From Apostichopus japonicus (lineage: Eukaryota > Echinodermata > Holothuroidea > Aspidochirotida > Stichopodidae), in NCBI RefSeq assembly GCF_037975245.1, contig NC_092581.1, positions 14,772,303-14,834,302 of the forward strand: a stretch of 62,000 nucleotides of DNA. Direction: 5' to 3'. Below the pieces are notes generated by a model. That model saw only the letters and a program-made list of their open reading frames with translations, was not told the DNA's origin and searched no databases. Below, piece by piece: positions 24,901-36,900 of the stretch. A program made the position numbers and the translations under genes. Positions within the stretch are counted from its first letter, which is position 1. Each line of letters starts with the position of its first letter.

Positions 24901-27900
24901 CATTTGTATACTTTGCTGTGGGTATTGACCGCAGCTGTATGTACTGACTGTACACAAGTGTCTAATTACCGACGGTAGCAAACTGTGTGTGTATTTTCTG
25001 GGATCGATGGTGGTGTTTAACACTATTCTGTTACACCTCATCCGAAACTAGGTCAAATTACCGGCATTAGACGTTTCTTTTTGCGCGAGTCTTCACACCC
25101 TTTAATGACTGAAATGGTCGGGCAAAAGGTACTGGACATCTGTTTGAACGTAAACGAACATGCCCTGTAAAATGTAAAGTTTTATTCTATGCATTAAAAA
25201 ACAAACATTTCAATGGTACGTGATTGCTACTTTACAAGGATAAAGATCTGTATATATTTAAATCCGTGTCAATATATATATAAGTTGACTTAAATTCTCA
25301 AGGATATTAGGCAATATTTACTTCCTGTCATTATCCTCTTAGCGAGATAACCACAAAAAAAAGAAGAATAGTAATGAATGTTTGCTATGTCATGCGCGGA
25401 TTCAATTCGATCTTTCTGTAAGTCTTTCCAGGATTTCGAGCATTGAAATATATCAACTGTATTTGCATATAGGACTAATGTTTGCCTTTAGTGTTGGGTA
25501 AGGTGACGATGACTCTTGAAACTTAAATGATGGTTGACTGACTGCTTGAACACCTATGTCATATGTGCGAGACTTTGATCAGTGCTTTGCAATATATGCC
25601 GGTGATGATACCTATACGTGTGACTTGCAAAAGATGAATGTCGTTTTTAGAGGATTAAGGTTTATGTCATTATGACGAACGCGTAAAGAATGACGTCATG
25701 AGTGATACCAGACGTATATGTGCTTTCCATTCCAAGTGGACGTGGGTATTTCGTTTGTTTGTCTTTCGGGAGGGGGATGGGGGGGGGTTGCTGCATAAAA
25801 GTTCAAAGGGCAGAGGGACATGCGACGTGGATTTGAGAAAGCAAATTGTCACTTGAAAGCGCAAAAGCTCAAAAGCTTAAAAGCTACGACTGTGGTAATG
25901 CTGCTACCCGTTTACACAAGCCATAAAACCGGTTTATTGCAGATCATGATTAATAGATTGTAATATGCGTATATGGGCTTTACAACGATTGTATAGGCCT
26001 AAGACCGTGTTTATGGTGCTATCCACACACGCTTTTACCAATCCATAAAACCTTTATATTGCAGACCATAATTTACAGATTGTAATATAGGGACTTTATA
26101 ACTTGCCGTGGTGACATACCATTTATGATTTGGTTCAGCGAACGCGAAACAAAACTATTCACTATCGTTTTCATATAAATAAATAATATCGTTTTTTCAT
26201 CTCATTTATTATACTAAATTTATCGGTACATTTATGGTACATTATTGTAGTTACAGTTCTGCAATCTCAATATTTCAAAGTAATTATTTATGTAATGCGA
26301 AAATTGTTCCCGAATTAAGTAATGATAAAATAAATGAATGAATGCATGTATGAATGAATGAATGCATGGATGAATGAATGAATTCGTGAATTAATTGATG
26401 AATGTAGGAAGGAATAAAGGAAAGAATACATGTATGCATGAATACATGAATGCGATGAATGAATAAATAAATAGATGAATGAATGAACAGATGGATGTAT
26501 GAATAGATGGATGTAGAAATAGATGGATGTATGGATGGATAAGTAGAATATCATTTTTTTTTTTTGGCTATTAAAAGAAAGTCCTGTAAGTAGGTTGTCT
26601 GCAAAAGCGTTGGCAGAACGACGGGTTGGGTATAAGCTGGAATTAATACAAATATGATACCGATGTGATTTTTCAGATGATGCGTACCACGCTTGGAGAG
26701 GCGCATTGATTCCCTACCCTCGGAAAGTTCTCTGACACTAAACGCATCCCGTTCTCCTTGGTGACAAATATCACTAATCACTTTAATTTGTTTTACTGTC
26801 TTTGTCTGTTACAGCGGATTGCTCTCTTCCGATTGGTTACATTTTCAGTGAAGAGTCTTTTGCACGAATCACTGATGGCACAAATGTAGCTATCGAATGT
26901 GAAAAAGGACTAAACACGGATACAGTAGTATCAGAATGTTCTAACGGAACGATTGAAGTCGATTCATGCATCTATGGTAAGCAGTGACATATCTCTCCTA
27001 TCTCCTTCTATTTCAAAAATAGTTGTTATTATTATATCCATATAACTCTATTTTTGTACCATGACTATTTTTAACCTTTGTAAGTCACATTTATATTTCC
27101 TCTGAACCTTTCCGCGATCATTTTACTGACCATTAAACTCGACCAGTTTCAATCATTTGATTGTCTTGAACTCTCATTTCTGGTGCAAATGATCCAGCTG
27201 ATTTATACAGGAGTGTATTTCTAGATGGATAAGAGGGGGTGCAGAAAGGTACTACATTGAGTACATACTCCTACAAACCCACCTTTCCCCTTCATTGCCG
27301 TGCCTGCGGCTAAACTGTATCTCCTTAAAGCAGCACTTTGCGTCATTTTCCCAGGATTTTCTCAACCTCATTGACCCCACCATGCCATAACGACATACAT
27401 AATAAGCTTATCTATTCAACTCTAACTTCAAATCGTGGAATAAAAGTCGCAAAATTTAGAACTTTCAACGTTGTTTTTCTCGAAGGTCTTTTCCGTTAGG
27501 ATCTCAGTAAATGTATATTTAAACACTATGAACGTTATTGCATAACGTGGTAAATAATAAACAATGATCAGCTGATTGCAAGGCATCGCGAAGCGACAGA
27601 TAGTGTAGGCAGGCTACATAACGTTACTTCAGTCTATACATCTACATCGTTACCAGGCTTGTCCATCTCGCAAAGACAGTGTGCTGATATTCGCTACTGC
27701 AAAAGAAGAATTTCGCAAGAAGAAATTTGCTCACCCTTAGCATGGAAACAAGAAATACCAATGTAAGTTCCTATCATTTACCAACACTGTCGGAAAATTC
27801 TTCATCTTTGCAGATGTACTCTCCGTTTTCCGCGATCGCTAGATCGCGGTATACACTAGACTATGCCTATACACATGTGTGACCAAACTACTGTACTGTA

Positions 27901-30900
27901 CCGATGTTAGGGTAACTTTAGGCCTAACAACAAACCCATATCACGACGAACTTAACGTAGTGTAGTGACGTTTGCGAATATTTGCTTAGTTAAAATGAAT
28001 GTCGTTTAGTGCAGTGAGTAGTTAGATTTAATGTTAGCTAGGCTTCAGGAATGTCAGTCTGACCCATGAATTATGATGGATCAGAAGCAAATATGCTCCA
28101 AAGGTTATCTCTAAAAGAAAAACAAACACTATCAGTTGGAAAGTAAATAACTGTCTTATTTCCTTCTTTCATAATGTAGCAGTCATTAGATGATTCTCCA
28201 GAAACACCATCAAGGAGGACATCTGGGAGAAGGGGAAGGAGGGGTACAGGCCGTGGAGGAAGGGGCCGAGGTGGAAGAGGTGCAGGTACGCCTCTGTTGA
28301 CAGCAGCTGCAGCAAGACAGCAAGTTGCTAATCAACAGTAGGAGAGGGCAGAAAATATCAGGGTACATAAAGTGGCTATATTCTCATTTACTATGTTTCT
28401 TTGCTTTCATTACAAATCCTCTCAAGAACATGTACTCAAACACCGGAGACTCTGGGTGTGTAAAAAAAATAGTTTGGTGTGGAAAGGGTACCAATACTAT
28501 TTCTTAACTTCTATGAAATTAACTTTTCGAGTTATGAGCATCTTTCCATGTGAACTAATATGACAATTGCCCATGACTGTAAAATTGTCACTGATAATTT
28601 ATCATGGAAGGAGGGGGAGGGGTGGTTGAGAGAGGATAGGAACATAAAAAACATAAGCTTACAGTTTTTGTCATAAGGTTATTTTGGGTATTACATTTGA
28701 AATGCAACATAACGTTTGTGGCCTCTTTCAGGAAATGATACACAGAGTGGACTCTGAACAGCTGCGAGAGCTCGTTCTGCAGTTGATGAACAGCTACCCT
28801 GCTCTCTTTTTTGATATTTGGGAACGTCAGCAGCACCCACAGCGTATGACAATCCCAGACTCACCTGGCTGGTGCACTTGTGAGAGGTGCAGAGAAATGC
28901 CAACAGTAGAGGAACGGGTGTGCTGTCTAGGGACAGGTGACAACTGTCTCTCTCTTAGACCGGTCAGTACTGTTTTCTTAATGTTTTATCTGGAACCCAA
29001 AATTTGCTTTGTGGCTAGCAATAGTGCTCAGTGATGACAGCATAGACAAATTAAATTTCTTTTACAAATCAAGATAACAAAATATGTTGTTATGACATAA
29101 CCTTCCGTGACTAAAGTGTTATTTTCAGCAATCAGTTTAAGAAGTTTATAGCATATGGCGTCAGTGACAAGAACTGAAAGACTATAATGGGTGTTTTAAT
29201 AATTGGACATAACTTTCTACAATTTCAATGTCATATTTTCCAGGAAATTGATACTGTGGTGATTGACCCTTTGGTCCTTGGTGTTGCCCGAGAACTAAGA
29301 AGAGCCATCTGTGGCGGTAACAGAGGAGAAGAGCCCAACAAAGCCAATAGACATGCTGCATACAGACAATTTGTACTGTGGCATTATGGTCGCCTTGGCA
29401 ACAGAAAGAGGAGAGCAGTTCCCAGTTGTGTTGTCTGGCGGATCAGGTCCACTTTTCCTGACCCACATGATAACTATGTTGGGTACATTCCAGGTGGATT
29501 GCTTTAATGTTTTCATTTATCTTTGTTAGCTATTCTTGCCGGTATTCAATTTTTCTTCGTCACATTTTTCTATTTATTTACATATATGTTTTTATACTTG
29601 CCATTAATCAGACTATTTTTTCACTTCTTTATCGTTCATTTGTTATGCCATCAAAAACTGTCATTCCAAAATCATCTTTATTTTTATATCACATATTTTT
29701 TATATACTGTAAAGACTTTAATCCAAAACAGTTTTTCACTGCTTCACTCACCCACCCTTCACTTCTTTCAAACAGTAGTTTATTTTTCTAAGATGACCAT
29801 CTCCATAGGTTAATATAACAAAAATCATATAAATGTCTACACACAAAAAACCTAAATTAAGAACTTTTATCAGTACTTAGTATCCTACACAGCTGAAGAT
29901 TTCACCTTGACTCTACGAAGACACATTCCATGGAAACTTCTGTTTTTTCTTAAACATACTTTACCATTTGTTACCTTGCTCTTTTTAATTACTTGTTTCT
30001 TTCTTTTTTCTAAGAGTTCTTATCAATTTGTTGTTGGAAGTTGCATTGGCCTTTCATTACATGTAGTACTACAATATAGTATTTTTGGTCTTTCATAATT
30101 TTTTTCTCACACATGCATGCCCAGCCTTTCTATGTATGTGAAATATATGAACAGCATTTATAAACTGCATTGAGTTTTTTGCTTTCTGTGCTATTTTGTT
30201 ACAAAATTTACCATTAGGCTGGAGAGGAAAAGTCTACATCGCTGATAAAGATGCCTACTTTTATGGAATGGGTCAAAGTTCATTTGGGATTAAAATTGTT
30301 GAAATTGTGAAACTTGTTAACATACTATCTCAAGGAGAGAAGTCAGGACAGATGACATATGTGGTAGTAAAGTGTAAAAACATAAGGACAAGAAGCTTAT
30401 TGTTTTTGGTGGAGATCAAAGTTGAGTTCAGGTCATGAAGGTTACACAATGAAAATCCTTTGAAGATTCCTAATTAAGGGGAGCTTTGCTGTCATACAGT
30501 TGTAACACACTGCATGCACAGGAAGGTGATTTTTTCTTGGGGGAGGTAAAATGGTTCAAAATGAGAGCATATGCGAAAATCTGCAAAAATCAGGAGGGGG
30601 GGGGGGTGGGAGCTGAACGATTTAACATGGTGATATATTACATTAACTTTAGGCCAAGAACGGCCGAGAATGCAATGCTGGTCACATCTCAGTATTCTCA
30701 TAATTTTTCCTGTACATATATTACATACTCTTATTACAAATAATGACAGATTCGTAACAAACTATGGTACAGTAGAACCACAGTGCATTTATTTCCCATA
30801 ACATTTGAGCATAAGCTTTGGGAACCATATTCGTCCATTACAACAACATGTAACAATTCCCCTAGCCAGCCCCCCCCCCCCACCCCAACCTGAAAAAAAT

Positions 30901-33900
30901 AAAACATTTGAGTGATAGCTAAGATTAAAGAGATGAACTTGCTTCCATCCTGCTCTTGTGATTTTCAAGAAGTTGATGGACAGATGGTGGTTGGTTTGGG
31001 CGTATAGTCCCGGAGATGCGCCTGGGGTCATCTTCTGCCAAAACCACATGACTTCGTTGGGACTTATTATCAATGAGCCTCCTTCTAAATACATCTTTCA
31101 TTAGTTCTGGAATGTACTTGTAGGTTTTTTTTTTGCATGACTGGGACACAGGTCCAATAAAGGCCTTAATAAAGGAAAGTGATGTGATGATAGTACAGTA
31201 TGTAACTTAGACAGGTTCCCCATCTTTTTCTGCTTGTCGTCTTCCTTTGTGGTGTTGGTAGTCGATACCAGCTAACAAATTTCTAGCCTTATACGAAGGA
31301 GGGCTGAAAAAAAATGTAGGAATTGAAACATTACATGATTTCATACATGATTATTACATGATTTCAATGAGATTTCATAACAAATGAGCAGAATTCAAAA
31401 TCTTGGACAACATACTTACCCATAGGCAAACCGCTTGGCAGCATAAACTAGCACATGGCTCTGGAAATTTTCTAGTGCTGATGTGTGTCTGAAAGTGATA
31501 TGAAGGAATATTCCATAATTTAAGGAGAAATTTCCACTGCAACTAGCCTGAAAGTATTTTCATACTTCTAGCTGCTCATCATTGATGACTTCACCACGTG
31601 GCAGGGCATGTGCAAGATATCTACCAATATCCTAACAAAAGGGTAACATATATTCAAGATTTGTGCACCAAAACCAGTACCTGAACTTCGTGTAGTATTT
31701 GATGTTTCTTATAAGATTCATGTCAAGCACAATCTCTCTCAGTGCTGCATGTGCAGGAGAGTCATAGGCGTAGGAGGCAGGGGGGCTGGGGGGGGGGGCT
31801 GCAGCCCCCAACCAAAATTTTTGGTGAAAATTCGGGCAATATGCTGAGAATTTTTCGGGCACCTACTGAAAGAAGAAAAATTTGCAGTTGTGTTTTTCAA
31901 TTTTTTGTGTGAAAATTCGGGCAATATGCTGAGAATTTTTCGGGCACCTACTGAAAGAAGAAAAATTTGCAGTGTGTTTTCAATTTTTTGTGTGAAAATT
32001 CGGGCAATATGTTGAGAATTTTTCGGGCACCTACTGAAAGAAGAGTAATCTGCAATGTGTTTTTCAATAGTTAAACTGATATTGTTATTATCGTTATTAT
32101 TGTAACGACTTCCCCAATAATTAAAACCAATATGGAAGGGTAATAACACGGAAAATATAACCAAAATTTTTCGCGCGCTACGCGCGTTCAACATCTTAAT
32201 GTGCATATCATATAGTATTCATCGGTTAGTGGCATGTGAATGTAATAACCAATTAACGACTATATGTGATATGCACATTGACATGTTGAACGCGCGCGTA
32301 GCGCGCGAAAAATTTGGTTATATATTTCGGGCAAGTCGTTACAGCCCCCCCAAATCAAATTAGGCTCCTACGCCTATGAGGAGAGTCTGGTTCAAGGTCC
32401 TTCTGACTAGCTGGTAAAGGTCCATGCTGGCAACATGCTGGACTAACTCCATCACCTAGAGCCCATTCATGATCTCCAACAACGTGGTGAAGAATTCCTC
32501 TCCAGTTTGCCTTAAAAGGAAAGAAGAGATCATGACATGACAAGGATAAAAGTGAAATAGAAAGTATAGCAGAATTCCATCACAAGAAGGAGAAGTATTT
32601 ATACTGGCTGCCTAACTTAGTTAAAATGATTATGACTGAAGTGCATGTTTTGAATGTAATATTATTAAGTCACAAGAACATATTTAACTTACAAAAAATT
32701 TGTCTGCACTTCCATCTGCATGCTGTGAGCAGTACCAAAAGTGCCTTGTTATGTCACTTATCCATGGCATGAGTGGCCTGTTCCTTGCCTTTTTTGCTGC
32801 CTGAAGAGAAAACAGGTAACAACAGGATGTGTTTAAGGTACATTATTTTTAGATCAAAAGAGAAAAAATAATCATGTTAACATATGAAACACAAGGCAAT
32901 CGGACTTACCTCACTCAATTTCTTGCCAATATTTTTTGCCCCATGCCAAACGTCAAACGAATGAGCGGTTCCTTCAAGACCCTCTGTACAGTAGACAGAA
33001 AAGAAAAACTTCAAATATACCATGTGGGTGACAATGGAATCTGTGTCTTGGTAACTCAGTATGATAAAGAATTTAAAAATCTGCAAATGAACATTATTCT
33101 AAATGAAAGCTTACAAAGCAATATAATTTTTCCTTGAGTTTAGTACAACCAGTCATAAGACAAGTATATGTGAACATACACACACACATGAAAAATATTG
33201 TGCCATCAACAAGCCTACGAAAGTACATCAATTGCTTACTTAGGTAAGATTTAATTTGTGGGTGAGCATCTGTCACTACTTCCTCAACCTTTACATCGAT
33301 CTTCTCTAGCGTCTCCAGTGCTCGTAAGAAAGCAATTTTTTCCATGTTGGTCGACTTTAAGTCAGTTTCCTCTTGTCAACAACCTGAATGTCCAGTATAT
33401 CGCAGGTTTCGTAATCCATTACACTGTAGGTGCAGTATTGTGCACAGTGCCCAGGACTGTCGTTCCTTCCGTCACCTGTTGAAGAAGTACCACATAATCA
33501 TGAACACATATCTAAACAGTAAAATTATGTACATCATGAAAAAATTGCCATTATATATGCCCCTGACATGCAGGGCTGTAAAATATTAATTACACGACTT
33601 ACCAGCGATAACTACTGTTTTCCCTTTCCTTGCAAGTAATAGCTCAGTCTAAAGCTGCTTCCAGTGTGCCTCAATTGCCGGAAAGGTGTAAGTCCTCTGG
33701 CTATAACTGTGGAGAGCAGAGTGGCACATACCAAGGTTCATAAACCTAAACATCATTTTGATTTTTGCGTAGTTATTTCCAGACAGTATAACTGCAGCTG
33801 AGACTGCTATGTCTCCCGCATTATTCCCTTTAAGCTTTGGCTGAGAATGCCATATCTTGCTCACGTGTCCATGAGCACAAATCTGGAAAAGAGACAAAAG

Positions 33901-36900
33901 AAGTAGTAATCAAATAAGTTAGAACTAAATATATATAAAAAATTATTAACAAACAAATTAACAAGCAAATAAGCCTCTAACTACTGAGGGCTACAGTAGT
34001 ACCAAGTTTTTTTTTGAAGGTCAAGCAACTTTACCTGCTTGAGATATCATGTTCACAAGGTTTAGGGACTCTGACCTCAGTTGCCCTTTGATCTCCATGA
34101 AAAACAAAAGGGATCATCTACTGACCATGCACTAAAGACGTACCAAGTGAAGTTTCAGTTTTATGATACAGTATTTACAGAGTTGTCTAATTTTGACCTC
34201 AAATGACCTTCGACATCCATGAAACTTACTAAGGATCACCAACTCACCAAGGGTTACACATATACCAAGTTCAAGTAATGTTTACTTTTTTAGCTATCTT
34301 GTCTATAAGCAAGTGTCACCTCCAAGGCAAAGATGCTATTTGCCTTTGGTGAGAAATAATTTAAATTGAGGGATAACTTAAATATAGTAGCCAAATCTGG
34401 ACTGACAAAATGCCAAATAGAAACTGAAACGAACCCATTTCACACCAACAGCAGTTCCGACAATTTTGTGACCTCTTGCGGAGGAGACTGGCAAGATTCT
34501 CTAACCAAGACTTAGGTCTACAATCCTTTAGTAGTTGCAAAAGGGACTCCTTGTAAGTAATGAATAGAGTATCTTCTGCACATGCCTCAGAACCTGTCCC
34601 ATCATCTACATCCTCATCTTCAGACTGATCAGTCTCTGCAAAGGAAAGAATGGTGTCCAGGTCCAAATCTGCTGGTTGTTCTGGATGACTGTAAGAGAAA
34701 AATAAAATTGACATGTGCATTTAATAAAGGCATTAATTTAGCCCTGATTCTCTTTTATTCCAACAAAAAGGAGCGGATATATATAAGATTTGAGGCTGAA
34801 GTCAAGAAGCAGACATACCTAACGTTGAGATCAACACTCATGTCAGAGGAGTCGGCATCTTCTTCACCAGAATCCCAGTCAGGGTCAGAGTCCCTGTCAA
34901 ATGAGCCTGGGGTATCATGTGGAATGATGTAGTCCCCAACATCAGTGTAGTCAAAACTTAAACTGAAAAAAAAGTAATAATAATTTAAATTCTCTGACAC
35001 ATATTGGAATCATCTAAGGTAACATTTTTATATCCATATATTTTTTGGGTGTAAAAGTCACAGTCTTACTGTGAAAAGCTTGACCCAGGGCTAAGACGTT
35101 TGCATATGAAAGCATTTGAAACTGTTTTGTTACACAAGCAAGATATGTAAAAGCAATGCATGTAAATGTGAATATCTGTCGTAATGAGTGACCCCAAAGG
35201 AGTTGAAAATACAAAACCAGGGACACCAGGTTATTGAAAAAGGAATACATGGACCCGAAAATTTGAAATGTGGGAGACTGAACCACACCGCCTTCGGGTA
35301 TAACTTGACAAGGCTTAGGTACTTGATTGCAGCACCACATAAACTGCAAAATGTTCAAGAAAGGTTTCTGCTTTTTTCATAACTATCCAAACATGCATAC
35401 TTAAGTTGGTCAGCGGATGATGTTTCTCCAGATAGAAATGGTGTTGTAGCTGGCAGTGCATCTTCACTTGAAGCAGACATACTTGACACAGGTGTTGATG
35501 TCATCAGGCCTATGTTTGGTGTTTTGCAAGGAGAGTATGCAGAGTCAACTCTGAAAATAAAAATACATGTACAGATAAAACTGCAGCGAAAGCAATATAT
35601 TGATGTATATGAGTAATACATTAGAGAATTCAAAGAAAAGTCTGGCAAAATCAAGCACCACAATAAATCATTTTAACTGGAGTGTGTAATTTTTACATCA
35701 TGAAATTTGATTTCCTTGTTATCATTTATTGTTGGGTTAATTCAGCTTTTGTGTGACATATTAGAACAATACAAGCAAGTGCACTTGTCTTAACTATATC
35801 ACAATATCTAAAACATAATGCAATGAGATGTATCTATGAAGAGATTGCTTCAGCAAGCTATTAACACAGATATAATAAAGATATTTGTGAGTAAGTGACT
35901 TTGTTGTTTTGTCTTGCCGCTCAAATTGCTGATTAGTTGTAGATATCACTGTTGAAGCCGCTGCGAGGGAGGATGTATTTATAACTGGAACAAAGATATT
36001 AGGATATGGGATTTGTTGAATAACTTGGAATATACAGTCAGCTTAATGGGACACTGCTTCGTTCTTCCATGGTAAATTCTATTACAGTATATTGTCATGC
36101 TTTCTCAAAACTGAAAATAATAAATCTTAAACCACTATTACAACTTTCACAAGCTTGAAATTAACCAGGCTTATTAAACAAATGGGGAAAAGGGTACAAA
36201 GCAACAATGAATGGCCACAACATCCTGTTTAGAGCTGACAATGATGACAAGACTGTAAACATACTGTAGTGTACAATCTCAAACCACATAAAGAGAGACT
36301 CAATCTCTTGAATGATATCCTTGACCACAAGAGTTACTGTGCATTCATTATGCAATGCTGCTTATCAACAGGGTGGTTTCATGAATAAAGACCTTTATTG
36401 TTACATTTCCCTTCTCTTTGTTCTTGCTATGATTCCCTATGTTGATACTCACGGTTAGGAGTCAATAACCAAACACTTTTTGGTAGAAATTCATTCCGTT
36501 GTCGAGCGTGCGTATAAACGTTCAAGCATAAACGGTCGTAACAGCAAATACTAAACCTAAAATGCTCTGTTCACGTTCTAAAGTCGGGTTAGGCAGGCGT
36601 AGCCTAGGCCAAAGGCTTAGGTCTAGTAACGAAGTCGTATGAATACACCGGCAGTTTGATATTCTTTTCTTGTTTCACCAATCAAGAATTTGCAGCTATG
36701 CCTTAGATTCAATGAATTCTAGAACTTTTATGTCGTAGCAAGGAAGAGATTACTCACCTATCTAGCAAATATCGAGCGACCTCCGTGTCGTTCTTCAGCC
36801 CCAACTTCTCCTTCAGTTCGGTCCATCTTTCTACTTGATTCCCTAGGTGAATACGGGTGGCTTCATACCTTTGCTTTTGAGTCTTCCGCCACTTTCTCTT

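Larger units (their letters stand above)
27742..29507 (+). pseudogene. P2X7 C-terminal-like zinc-coordinating cysteine domain gene (4 exons, one internal TAG)
   Basis: Exons 27,742-27,762, 28,180-28,362, 28,732-28,962 and 29,244-29,507 join in phase 0 to a frame of 232 codons plus stop. It opens with a seven-residue leader and an Arg/Gly-rich, probably disordered, basic part. The domain seen at the cytoplasmic C-terminus of vertebrate P2X7 receptors follows. Its marks are the cysteine set CTCERC ... VCC ... NC, then HAAYRQFVLWHYGRLG, PSCVVW and a final FPDP..YVGY. No P2X channel domain (two membrane segments, extracellular loop) is present, so this is the free-standing form widespread in invertebrates and fish. 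TAG at 28,339-28,341 interrupts exon 2 after codon 60. The domain itself is otherwise intact, so the gene is recently broken, polymorphic or misread there. Confidence 0.75.

Noticed and set aside
31560-31630. Short open minus-strand stretch (DIGRYLAHALPRGEVINDEQ) between transposase exons 9 and 10
   Set aside because: It has an acceptor-like start, but in the phase demanded by exon 9 it meets a stop. Exons 9 and 10 already join in a conserved sequence.
35885-36000. Possible extra transposase exon (minus strand, Ser/Thr-rich)
   Set aside because: Exon 1 joins exon 2 at 35,550 directly in phase 2, while this stretch would bring a stop in that phase.
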